Source: Streptomyces himalayensis subsp. himalayensis (GTDB lineage: Bacteria > Actinomycetota > Actinomycetes > Streptomycetales > Streptomycetaceae). From it: DNA of 64,000 nt. Under the pieces are notes generated by a model that was given only the letters and a program-made list of their open reading frames with translations, did no database searches and was not told the origin of the DNA. The stretch lies in contig NZ_JACEHE010000018.1 in the NCBI RefSeq assembly GCF_013778455.1, forward strand, positions 1 to 64,000, written 5' to 3'. Numbering within the stretch: the first letter of the stretch is position 1; the number at the start of each line of letters is the position of its first letter. Of this stretch, positions 24,660 to 32,583 are shown piece by piece. The position numbers were made by a program, and so were the translations under genes.

Positions 24660-25526
24660 ATGAACTCACCCCTGCCGGAGCGCGCCGGCCGCCGCTGCCA
24701 CAACGCGATCAATCCGCTGCACTCGGCCCACTACTTCTCACCGGACCTCGGGACGGAGCTGGCGGGGATCGGCATCGAGGACAGCAACGCCGCGTACTTC
24801 GGCGCCCGGGCGGCCGCCATGGGCCCGGTCGGAGCGGGCACGGTGACGGCCACGTTCTACAACTTCAAGCACGAGCTCGTGGCGCAGCACGTCCCAGCGG
24901 TCTGGCGGATCGCCTCTCCGGAGAGGGTCCTCGCGGCACGCGCGCGTGCCGTCGACGCGACGCTGCACCGGCTGCTCGGAAAGGAGGCGCTCGCCTCGAA
25001 GGAGATGGCCGAGGCGGCAGGCCTCGCTCTGCGCGCCACCGAGGCCTGCAGCAGGACGGCACGGCCGCTGTACGCCGCGCACGCCGACCTGCCCGTACCG
25101 GAGGAGCCGCACCTCGCGTACTGGCACGCCGCGACCCTCCTGCGCGAACACCGCGGCGACGGGCACCTCGCCGTCCTGCTGGACGCGGAACTCGACCCGC
25201 TGGAGGCCCTGGTGACCCACACCGCGACCGGCAAGGGCATGTCACCGAGGTGGGTCCTGGGTACCCGCGGATGGGCCCGGCAGGACTGGGAAGCGGCGAC
25301 GGAGCGACTGCGCTCGCGCGGACTTCTCGACGCGGACGGCGAGTTGACGGACGCGGGGGTCGCGCTTCGGCGGGATCTCGAGACTGAGACGGACCGGCTG
25401 GACCGTGCGCCGTACGAACACCTGGGCGCGGCGGGCGTCGAGCGGCTCACCGAACTCGCGGCGGGCTTTCTTGGGGCGGCTGTGGCGGCGGGGGCCTTTC
25501 CGGCCGGGATGATCGGCAAGAACTGA
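24660..25526 (+). CDS. SCO6745-like conserved protein with winged-helix-like C-terminus
   Basis: The 288-residue protein is rich in alpha helix. The first half has the pattern HNAINPLHSAHYFSPD and a helical region with conserved Tyr/His residues. The second half (EDWEAATERLRSRGLLDADG and onward) looks like a MarR-type winged helix. I recognise it as the conserved actinobacterial family named after SCO6745, for which I know no proven function. It diverges from the GlxA-type regulator and probably starts leaderless at 24660. Confidence 0.75.
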   Translation: MNSPLPERAGRRCHNAINPLHSAHYFSPDLGTELAGIGIEDSNAAYFGARAAAMGPVGAGTVTATFYNFKHELVAQHVPAVWRIASPERVLAARARAVDATLHRLLGKEALASKEMAEAAGLALRATEACSRTARPLYAAHADLPVPEEPHLAYWHAATLLREHRGDGHLAVLLDAELDPLEALVTHTATGKGMSPRWVLGTRGWARQDWEAATERLRSRGLLDADGELTDAGVALRRDLETETDRLDRAPYEHLGAAGVERLTELAAGFLGAAVAAGAFPAGMIGKN

Positions 25527-25552
25527 CCCCAGCGGATCGCTTCTCCTGGGAG

Positions 25553-25612
25553 CCGAGGCCGGCCGATTGCACCCGAGGCCGGCTGATTGCACCCGAGGCC
25601 GGCTGATCGCAG
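25553..25612. repeat. three 20-bp tandem repeats
   Basis: Units at 25553-25572, 25573-25592 and 25593-25612 share CCGAGGCCGGCTGATTGCAC, with one to three differences. They lie in the 227-bp gap between the gene ending at 25526 and the small LPFR gene, about 140 bp before the latter's start. Confidence 0.85.
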
Positions 25613-25753
25613 CAGACCGCATGACCGCGGCCGCAGTTGACGTCAGCCGACCGCGGCCGGCTGCATGGCCCGAGCGAGCCGAGGTACCCGTGTGTCTCCG
25701 GCCGATCCGGGCCGTTCCGGGTCGTACGCGGCCGGAGGACGAAAGGGGAAGAC

Positions 25754-25897
25754 GTGTTCCGTGCTTTTGCAGATGTGCTGCGCCAGATCGGGGCCGCCGT
25801 CGCCACCGTGGTGACGCTGCCCTTCCGGGCCCTTGCCCGGCTGTTCGGCGGCGCCGCCCACTCGACGCGCCGCACGGGGCGGGCTCGCCGGGTGTGA
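25754..25897 (+). CDS. LPFR-motif small protein
   Basis: The 47-residue protein starts at a GTG (25754) with AAAGGGGAAGAC directly upstream. It has an amphipathic or hydrophobic segment FADVLRQIGAAVATVVTLPF and the hallmark TLPFRALARLFGGAA, then a short basic tail. From memory it matches a small Streptomyces protein family named for the LPFR motif. The function is unknown; the helix could lie on the membrane. Confidence 0.8.
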   Translation: MFRAFADVLRQIGAAVATVVTLPFRALARLFGGAAHSTRRTGRARRV

Positions 25898-26157
25898 CCC
25901 GGTGTGCGCCGGACCGGCGCCGGCGATGCGCCGGACCGGCCGTCCGGCTCGAACCCCTCCGCCCGGCAGGCCGCGACCGTCAGCTCCCGCAGGTCGTAGC
26001 CGTGCCGGAAGCCGCGTCGGGCACCGGCGCCTCCGCCTCCCTCCCCTCCCTTGTCGCTTTGACTGTCACCCTCGCCTCGTCGCGCCCACGTGCCCGGTTG
26101 TCGGTGGGGCCTGCCACAATTGCGGCGCAACCTCAGTGGAGAAGGCGGTACGGGATC

Positions 26158-28542
26158 GTGACGACACCCCTCGTAGGGTCCATCGAAGGCAGGATCGCCG
26201 AGGAGCTCGGCGTACGGGAGCGGCAGGTCAAGGCTGCCGTGGAGCTGCTCGACGGCGGTTCGACGGTGCCCTTCATCGCCCGCTACCGCAAGGAAGCGAC
26301 CGAGATGCTCGACGACGCGCAGCTGCGCACGCTCGAGGAGCGGCTGCGCTATCTGCGGGAGCTGGAGGAGCGGCGGACGGCGATCCTCGACTCGGTGCGC
26401 GAGCAGGGCAAGCTCACTGAGGAGCTGGAGGCGCAGATCCGCGGTGCCGAGACCAAGGCGCGTCTCGAGGACATCTACCTGCCGTTCAAGCCGAAGCGGC
26501 GCACGAAGGCGCAGATCGCGCGCGAGGCGGGTCTCGAGCCTCTCGCCGAGGGGCTTCTCGGCGATCCGTCGGTCGAGCCGGTGGCCGCCGCCGCGGCCTT
26601 CGTGGACGCCGACAAGGGCGTCGCGGACCCGCAGGCGGCCCTGGACGGCGCCCGCGCCATCCTCACCGAAGGGTTCTCGGAGGACGCGGACCTCATCGGC
26701 GAGCTGCGCGAGCGCATGTGGACCCGCGGGCGGCTGGCCGCCAAGGTGCGGGAGGGCAAGGAGGAGGCGGGCGCCAAGTTCGCCGACTACTTCGACTTCG
26801 ACGAGCCCTTCACCGAGCTGCCCTCGCACCGGATCCTGGCGATGCTGCGCGGTGAGAAGGAGGAGGTCCTGGACCTCGTTCTGGAGCCGGAGGAGCCCAG
26901 GGACGAGCCCGGCCCCTCCTCGTACGAGGCGATCATCGCCAGCCGCTTCGGGGTGGCCGAGCGCGGCCGTCCCGCCGACAAGTGGCTGGTGGACACGGTG
27001 CGCTGGGCCTGGCGCACGCGCATCCTGGTGCACCTGGGCATCGACCTGCGGCTGCGGCTGCGTACGGCCGCGGAGGACGAGGCGGTGCAGGTCTTCGCCG
27101 CGAACCTGCGCGACCTGCTGCTCGCCGCCCCTGCCGGCACGCGCGCGACACTGGGGCTGGACCCCGGATTCCGTACGGGCGTGAAGGTGGCCGTGGTCGA
27201 CGCGACCGGCAAGGTCGTCGCGACGGACGTGATCTACCCGCACGTCCCGCAGAACAAGTGGGACGAGGCCATCGCCAAGCTCGCGCGGCTCGCCAAGGAG
27301 CACGCGGTCGAGCTGATCGCGATCGGCAACGGCACGGCGTCGCGCGAGACGGACAAGCTGGCCGGTGAACTGATCACGAAGCACCCTGAGTTGAAGCTGA
27401 CCAAGGTGATGGTGTCCGAGGCGGGCGCCTCGGTGTACTCGGCCTCGGCCTTCGCATCGCAGGAGCTGCCCGGCATGGACGTGTCGCTGCGCGGCGCCGT
27501 CTCCATCGCCCGCCGTCTGCAGGACCCGCTGGCAGAGCTGGTCAAGATCGACCCGAAGTCGATCGGTGTCGGCCAGTACCAGCACGACCTCTCCGAGGTG
27601 AAGCTGTCGCGGTCGCTCGACGCGGTCGTCGAGGACTGTGTGAACGGCGTCGGCGTGGACGTCAACACGGCCTCCGCGCCGCTGCTGGCCCGGGTCTCCG
27701 GCATCAGCAGCGGCCTTGCCGAGAACATCGTCGCCCACCGGGACTCGAACGGCCCGTTCCGTTCGCGGCAGGCGCTCAAGGACGTGGCGCGCCTTGGCCC
27801 GAAGGCGTACGAGCAGTGCGCCGGCTTCCTGCGGATCCGCGGCGGCGACGACCCGCTGGACTCCTCCAGCGTGCACCCCGAGGCGTACCCGGTGGTGCGC
27901 CGCATGGTGAAGACCACGGGCAGCGATGTCGCGTCGCTGATCGGCAATACGGGGGTGCTGCGCTCGCTCCACGCCGACGAGTTCGTGGACGAGACCTTCG
28001 GTCTGCCGACCGTGACGGACATCCTGCGGGAGCTGGAGAAGCCGGGGCGGGATCCGCGTCCGGCGTTCAAGACGGCCACGTTCAAGGAGGGCGTCGAGAA
28101 GATCTCCGATCTGTCGTCCGGGATGGTCCTGGAGGGCGTGGTCACGAATGTCGCCGCGTTCGGTGCGTTCGTGGACGTCGGTGTCCATCAGGACGGTCTT
28201 GTGCATGTGTCCGCGATGTCCAAGACGTTCGTCAAGGACCCGCGGGATGTGGTGAAGCCGGGCGACATCGTCAAGGTGAAGGTGCTGGATGTCGACATTC
28301 CGCGTAAGCGGATCTCGTTGACGCTGCGGTTGGACGACGAGGCTGCGCCTGCGTCTTCCTCTTCTGCCGGGGGTGGGCGACCCCAGCGTGGGGGGCGGCC
28401 GCCGCAGCAGCGGGGGCAGCAGGCGCGGCAGGGGCGCGGGGGTGGTGGGGCTCGGCAGGCTCCTCCGCCGCCTGCGAACAGTGCGATGGCTGATGCGCTT
28501 CGGCGGGCCGGGTTGGTTGACCCCGGGCGGGGTCGGGGCTGA
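26158..28542 (+). CDS. tex: Tex family RNA-binding transcription accessory protein
   Basis: The 794-residue protein has the Tex domain order: N-terminal helix-turn-helix region, a YqgF/RuvX-like nuclease fold (LGLDPGFRTGVKVAVVD, about residue 335), a helix-hairpin-helix pair (LLARVSGISSGLAENIVAHR), and an S1 RNA-binding domain (VLEGVVTNVAAFGAFVDVGV, about residues 655-725). The last 70 residues are a Gly/Arg/Pro-rich disordered tail. Tex proteins bind nucleic acid and act in transcription and RNA metabolism. The GTG at 26158 is the usual start of the family; upstream open frame is not protein-like. Confidence 0.94.
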   Translation: MTTPLVGSIEGRIAEELGVRERQVKAAVELLDGGSTVPFIARYRKEATEMLDDAQLRTLEERLRYLRELEERRTAILDSVREQGKLTEELEAQIRGAETKARLEDIYLPFKPKRRTKAQIAREAGLEPLAEGLLGDPSVEPVAAAAAFVDADKGVADPQAALDGARAILTEGFSEDADLIGELRERMWTRGRLAAKVREGKEEAGAKFADYFDFDEPFTELPSHRILAMLRGEKEEVLDLVLEPEEPRDEPGPSSYEAIIASRFGVAERGRPADKWLVDTVRWAWRTRILVHLGIDLRLRLRTAAEDEAVQVFAANLRDLLLAAPAGTRATLGLDPGFRTGVKVAVVDATGKVVATDVIYPHVPQNKWDEAIAKLARLAKEHAVELIAIGNGTASRETDKLAGELITKHPELKLTKVMVSEAGASVYSASAFASQELPGMDVSLRGAVSIARRLQDPLAELVKIDPKSIGVGQYQHDLSEVKLSRSLDAVVEDCVNGVGVDVNTASAPLLARVSGISSGLAENIVAHRDSNGPFRSRQALKDVARLGPKAYEQCAGFLRIRGGDDPLDSSSVHPEAYPVVRRMVKTTGSDVASLIGNTGVLRSLHADEFVDETFGLPTVTDILRELEKPGRDPRPAFKTATFKEGVEKISDLSSGMVLEGVVTNVAAFGAFVDVGVHQDGLVHVSAMSKTFVKDPRDVVKPGDIVKVKVLDVDIPRKRISLTLRLDDEAAPASSSSAGGGRPQRGGRPPQQRGQQARQGRGGGGARQAPPPPANSAMADALRRAGLVDPGRGRG

Positions 28543-28612
28543 CGGTTGGCCCCCGCGGTGCGGGGTTGGTGTCGTACGCCAGCCAGTAACCGGAACGGGG
28601 GATTGTGCCCAC

Positions 28613-28643
28613 CCTCCCCCAGCTACCGCCGGAGGTGCCCCCA
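28613..28643. repeat. REP-like palindromic repeat, copy B, intergenic
   Basis: CCTCCCCCAG (28613-28622), a 8-nt spacer, then GGAGGTGCCCCCA (28631-28643). It sits in the convergent gap between tex and the ABC-F gene and may also serve as a weak terminator. Confidence 0.65.
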
Positions 28644-28711
28644 GCCCTGCGGAACGCCTGCCCACAACGGTGCGGAGCGGTTTCCCACAACGGGGGCGCC
28701 GCGCCATCCGG

Positions 28712-30352
28712 TCAGCGCTCCGTCACCTTGCCCTCCGTCACCTCCAGGCGCCTTGTCGTGTGTACCGCGTCCAGCATGCGGCGGTCGTGGGTGATGAGGA
28801 GCAGCGTGCCCTTGTACGAGTCGAGGGCTGACTCGAGTTGTTCGATCGCGGGCAGGTCGAGGTGGTTGGTCGGCTCGTCGAGGACGAGGAGGTTGACGCC
28901 GCGGCCCTGGAGCAGCGCCAGGGCCGCGCGGGTGCGTTCGCCCGGGGAGAGGCTCGCCGCCGGGCGCAGCACATGGTCGGACTTGAGCCCGAACTTGGCC
29001 AGCAAGGTGCGTACCTCGCCGGGCTCGGTGTCGGGGACGGCCGCGCAGAACGCGTCCAGCAGTGACTCGGAGCCGTGGAACAGCGCCCGGGCCTGGTCCA
29101 CTTCGCCGATGACGACGCCCGATCCGAGCGCCGCGTGGCCCGCGTCGAGCGGCACGCGGCCCAGGAGGGCGGCGAGGAGCGTGGACTTGCCCGCTCCGTT
29201 GGCGCCGGTGACGGCGATCCGGTCGGCCCAGTCGATCTGCAGCGTCACCGGCCCCAGTACGAAGCCATCGCGCCGTACCTCGGCGTCGCGCAGGGATGCG
29301 ACGATCGCGCCGGAGCGCGGCGCCGCGGCGATCTCCATCCGCAGCTCCCACTCCTTGCGCGGCTCCTCGACGACGTCGAGCCGCTCGATCATGCGCTGGG
29401 TCTGCCGGGCCTTCGCGGCCTGCTTCTCGCTTGCCTCGCTGCGGAACTTCCGGCCGATCTTGTCGTTGTCGTTGCCCGCCTTGCGCCGGGCGTTCTTGAC
29501 GCCCTTGTCCATCCAGGTGCGCTGCATCTGCGCCCGTTCCTGGAGGGACGCGCGCTTGTCGGCGTACTCCTCGTACTCCTCGCGGGCGTGCCGGCGCGCG
29601 GTCTCGCGCTCCTCCAGGTACCCGTCGTATCCACCGCCGTAGAGGTTGATCTGCCCCTGGGCGAGGTCGAGTTCGAGGACCTTGGTCACGGTGCGGGCGA
29701 GGAACTCCCGGTCGTGGCTGACGACGATGGTTCCAGCGCGCAGACCGGTGACGAACCGCTCCAGGCGCTCGAGTCCGTCCAGGTCCAGGTCGTTCGTCGG
29801 CTCGTCCAGCAGGAACACGTCGTAGCGAGACAGGAGGAGGGATGCCAGCCCGGCGCGGGCCGCCTGCCCGCCCGACAGCGACGTCATGGGCTGGTCGAGC
29901 CCGATGCGCAGCCCGAGCGAGTCGGCGACCTCCTCGGCGCGCTCGTCCAGGTCGGCGCCACCGAGGCCCAGCCACCGCTCCAGGCTCTCCGCGTAGGCGT
30001 CGTCGGAGCCCGGCTCACCGTCGACGAGCGCCTGGGTGGCCGCGTCCATGGCGCGCTGTGCCTCGGCAACCCCGGTACGCCGGGCCAGGAACTCCCGTAC
30101 GGTCTCGCCGAGGCGCCGTTCCGCCTCCTGTGGCAGATGCCCCACGGTTGCGGAGGGCGGCGACAGGCGCAGCTCGCCCTGCTCGGGGGTGGCGAGCCCG
30201 GCCAGCAGGCGCAGCAGCGTGGACTTCCCGGCGCCGTTGGCACCGACGAGTCCGATCACGTCCCCCGGCGCGACGACGAGGTCGAGCCCGGAGAAAAGAG
30301 AGCGGTCGCCGTGGCCGGCGGCGAGGTTCTTGGCGACGAGAGTGGCAGTCAT
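28712..30352 (-). CDS. ABC-F family ATPase (translation factor or ribosome protection type)
   Basis: The 546-residue soluble protein has two ABC ATPase domains: Walker A GANGAGKSTLLRLLAG and GANGAGKSTLLAALLG, signatures SLSGGQAARAGLA and SLSPGERTRAALAL, and Walker B FLLDEPTNDLDLD and LVLDEPTNHLDLP. A charged linker between them (about residues 240-330) is rich in Lys/Arg. There are no membrane segments. The family acts on ribosomes and includes antibiotic-resistance members such as VarM/OleB types; which kind this is cannot be told here. ATG at 30352. Confidence 0.9.
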   Translation of the reverse strand: MTATLVAKNLAAGHGDRSLFSGLDLVVAPGDVIGLVGANGAGKSTLLRLLAGLATPEQGELRLSPPSATVGHLPQEAERRLGETVREFLARRTGVAEAQRAMDAATQALVDGEPGSDDAYAESLERWLGLGGADLDERAEEVADSLGLRIGLDQPMTSLSGGQAARAGLASLLLSRYDVFLLDEPTNDLDLDGLERLERFVTGLRAGTIVVSHDREFLARTVTKVLELDLAQGQINLYGGGYDGYLEERETARRHAREEYEEYADKRASLQERAQMQRTWMDKGVKNARRKAGNDNDKIGRKFRSEASEKQAAKARQTQRMIERLDVVEEPRKEWELRMEIAAAPRSGAIVASLRDAEVRRDGFVLGPVTLQIDWADRIAVTGANGAGKSTLLAALLGRVPLDAGHAALGSGVVIGEVDQARALFHGSESLLDAFCAAVPDTEPGEVRTLLAKFGLKSDHVLRPAASLSPGERTRAALALLQGRGVNLLVLDEPTNHLDLPAIEQLESALDSYKGTLLLITHDRRMLDAVHTTRRLEVTEGKVTER

Positions 30353-30422
30353 CAGGCCGTCGATCCTAACGAGAGGTGGGAGCGAGGGGCGGACCGACCA
30401 CGGCGAGGCCCGCCCCGGGCGG

Positions 30423-30956
30423 TCAGAGCAGCCCCGCCAGCTTGTACAGCACCAGTGATCCCGCAACGGCCACGTTCAGGCTCGCGCCCGTCCCGACCAT
30501 CGGGATCTCCACGCACACGTCCAGCAGGTCCAGCGCCTCGGGCGGGATGCCGTTCTGCTCGTGTCCGAGCACGATCACCGTCCTTTCCCGGGCGGGCGGA
30601 AGGTCGGCGAGGCGAATCGCCTCATCAGCCAGCTCGACGCCCACGATGCGTGTCCCGCGCTCGCGCTGACGCTCCAGCCAGCCCACCGGGTCGCCCGTCC
30701 AGTGCACACACGGCGGCTTGCGCAGCGTGTTCCCACGGGCCAGCGCCTCCGGCACCCAGGGGAAGCGCGGCACCGTCAGGCACGCCCCGGTCGCGTCACA
30801 CGTACGGGCGAGGGTGCCGAGGTTCGCGCCGTGCAGCGGCCACAGGGGCGCCACGTAGAGGTGGTCCCAGCAGGCGTGGGAGCGGGGGCGGCGCGCGCGG
30901 CGCAGTTCGCCGGGAGTGCGCGTACGGATCGACGGTCCGCTCTTCCGGGCGCTCAC
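30423..30956 (-). CDS. SpoU/TrmH family RNA 2'-O-methyltransferase
   Basis: The 177-residue SPOUT methyltransferase has motif 1 NLGTLARTCDATGA, motif 2 VIVLGHEQNGIPPEAL and motif 3 IPMVGTGASLNVAVAGSLVLYKLAG, the knotted SAM-binding core. It is at the short end for the family and has no N-terminal substrate-binding domain, like TrmL-type enzymes. It probably methylates tRNA or rRNA. The GTG at 30956 follows a GGAGGTACGCCTCC hairpin. It lies 70 bp upstream of the ABC-F gene on the same strand. Confidence 0.87.
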   Translation of the reverse strand: MSARKSGPSIRTRTPGELRRARRPRSHACWDHLYVAPLWPLHGANLGTLARTCDATGACLTVPRFPWVPEALARGNTLRKPPCVHWTGDPVGWLERQRERGTRIVGVELADEAIRLADLPPARERTVIVLGHEQNGIPPEALDLLDVCVEIPMVGTGASLNVAVAGSLVLYKLAGLL

Positions 30957-31046
30957 CGCGCCACGGAGGCGTACCTCCAGCTCTTGGCAGAAGTCATCGT
31001 CGTAGGGGCGACATACGGCTCGCCCCGGGCCGATCGGGGTCGGTGG

Positions 31047-32075
31047 TCATCGCGCCATGGGCGCGACCAGCACGCTGTCCGTCGTGCGCGCCACGATGAA
31101 GGATTCCCCCTTGGTCGCCTTCGCGTCCAGTGAGATTCGGTGCTTGCCGGTGTCGAGGATGTCGTCGAAAACCTCATGGGTGTGGGCGCGGTAGAGCCGG
31201 TCGAGACGGTACGCGGTGAGCTGGACGCGGCAGGTGGAGGTGACCTCGATCCCCGCCTCGCCGTCGGCGGCGACCAGGCGCGCGAGACGGCGCTGCTCCA
31301 CCGGGCTGCGATCGAGGGCGTGCTCTATCTGGGCGACCAGAAGCGGAATGATCGGCGCCAGCCCGTCGACGTACGCCACGTCCGCGCCGGCGCGTTCGAA
31401 CGCGGCCCGTACGGCGGCTCGTTCCTGTTCACTGACGGCGCGGCCGAAGGCGACGGCTCCGTATGTGCGCAGTTCGTCGGCGGGGACGTCTGCCGCGTCC
31501 GTCGTGATCTCGGCGCCGATACCGATGGTGCGCAGGGCCGCGGCGAGCTTGGCGAGGACGGCGACGCGGGCGCCGATCAGCAGGACGCGGCGCGGCGCCG
31601 GTTCCTGCCGGTCGAGCAGGCTCTGCAGTGCGCTGCGGTACTCGGCACCGCGGAAGCGGAACGGCCCTATGCCGTGGTAGCCGTTGAGCTCGAGATCGGC
31701 GTGCTCGTCCGTCTGCCAGGCGAAGTCCCGCCAGACGAAGTCGTCGCTGCCGTCGTCGGCCTTGTCGATGGCCGCGGTGACCGCGCCGCATTCGATGCCC
31801 TCGCACTCGGGGCAGCCGTAGATGACGTACCGCCCACCGGGCAGCGGAGCCTCCGCCTCCAGCAGCAGCGCACGCACCTGGGCGGTGAAGATCGCGGGCG
31901 GGATGTCGGAGGCGAGCGGGGAGACGGCGTCGAGATCGGAGAGTTGGAAGAGCAGCGGTCTGCCGTCGACGATGAAGTCGACGAAATCCCGGTGCAGTTG
32001 GTAGTCACCATTGGCGCGGACCCCGCCGGCACGCATAGCCGGGGCCAGACCGAAAGTCGCGTACTCGGCACACAT
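31047..32075 (-). CDS. conserved protein of unknown function with CPEC-type cysteine motif
   Basis: The 342-residue protein was not recognised with confidence. It has a cysteine-rich motif CPECEGIECG near residue 90, a Trp/Asp-rich middle (VWRDFAWQTDEHADLEL) and a C-terminal half with a Rossmann-like strand RRVLLIGARVAVLAKLAAAL. No signal peptide or membrane segment is seen. ATG at 32075 (MCAEYATFGLAP) is preferred; upstream frame lacks protein-like composition. Its 91-bp distance from the methyltransferase gene on the same strand allows co-transcription. Confidence 0.7.
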   Translation of the reverse strand: MCAEYATFGLAPAMRAGGVRANGDYQLHRDFVDFIVDGRPLLFQLSDLDAVSPLASDIPPAIFTAQVRALLLEAEAPLPGGRYVIYGCPECEGIECGAVTAAIDKADDGSDDFVWRDFAWQTDEHADLELNGYHGIGPFRFRGAEYRSALQSLLDRQEPAPRRVLLIGARVAVLAKLAAALRTIGIGAEITTDAADVPADELRTYGAVAFGRAVSEQERAAVRAAFERAGADVAYVDGLAPIIPLLVAQIEHALDRSPVEQRRLARLVAADGEAGIEVTSTCRVQLTAYRLDRLYRAHTHEVFDDILDTGKHRISLDAKATKGESFIVARTTDSVLVAPMAR

Positions 32076-32583
32076 GTCCTGAGTATCCCCACCTGGAACC
32101 TGATGTGAGCACGGCATCACCCATTCCGCTACCGCCCGGGCATGAACAGGGACGTGATCGGTGCGAGTCTGGAGCCGCGAACCCGCCCGGCGCACCACTT
32201 CGGCGGTTGCGGGCGCGCTGTGGTGGCCCTACCGGATCGAGCCGGAGGCTCAGGTCAGTGAGTGGTCGCTGCGATCGCTGCAGGTCTACGAGGAGTTGGC
32301 GGCGCGGTCCGGCGACACGGGCGTACGCATGGTGGAGGGCGCGCATGGGGATGTGCGGAGGAGGCGGCCCGGCTTGATCTGCAGCGAGCACAGTGACGAG
32401 CCGTCGGGGCGCGAGGCCTGCCTGACGACGATCCGCGACCGCTGCCAGATGAGTCGACCGCGACGCCGGACCGCCCCACCGGTGGTGGCCCCCGATCCTG
32501 GCCGGGTACGGCACCAGACCGCGCCGAACCCGGCCGGAGATGGGTCACACGGGGTCACACCCTTTCGAGCCACAACTGCGCAC
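32076..32583. other. 508-bp gene-poor stretch
   Basis: Apart from the oxidase remnant, this stretch between the unknown gene and the rifampicin monooxygenase gene holds no open frame with normal Streptomyces codon use. The last 230 bp show nothing recognisable. Confidence 0.5.
32143..32345 (+). pseudogene. remnant of a D-amino-acid oxidase gene
   Basis: The frame around 32161-32345 encodes VRVWSREPARRTTSAVAGAL, then WWPYRIEPEAQVSEWSLRSL and ELAARSGDTGVRMVEG, which reads like residues about 25-80 of D-amino-acid oxidases (second strand of the FAD fold, then the AGALW(F/W)PY block). The GxGxxG start is missing, apart from a possible VIG at 32153 in a different frame, and after Met-Val-Glu-Gly the similarity stops. 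No downstream oxidase sequence is visible. I infer a decayed gene with an internal deletion and a lost 3' part. Confidence 0.55.

Noticed and set aside
25447..28707. 1086-codon minus-strand open frame opposite tex
   Set aside because: It covers tex entirely, is Arg/His/Leu-rich without domains and spans intergenic DNA at both ends, the signature of a mirror frame.
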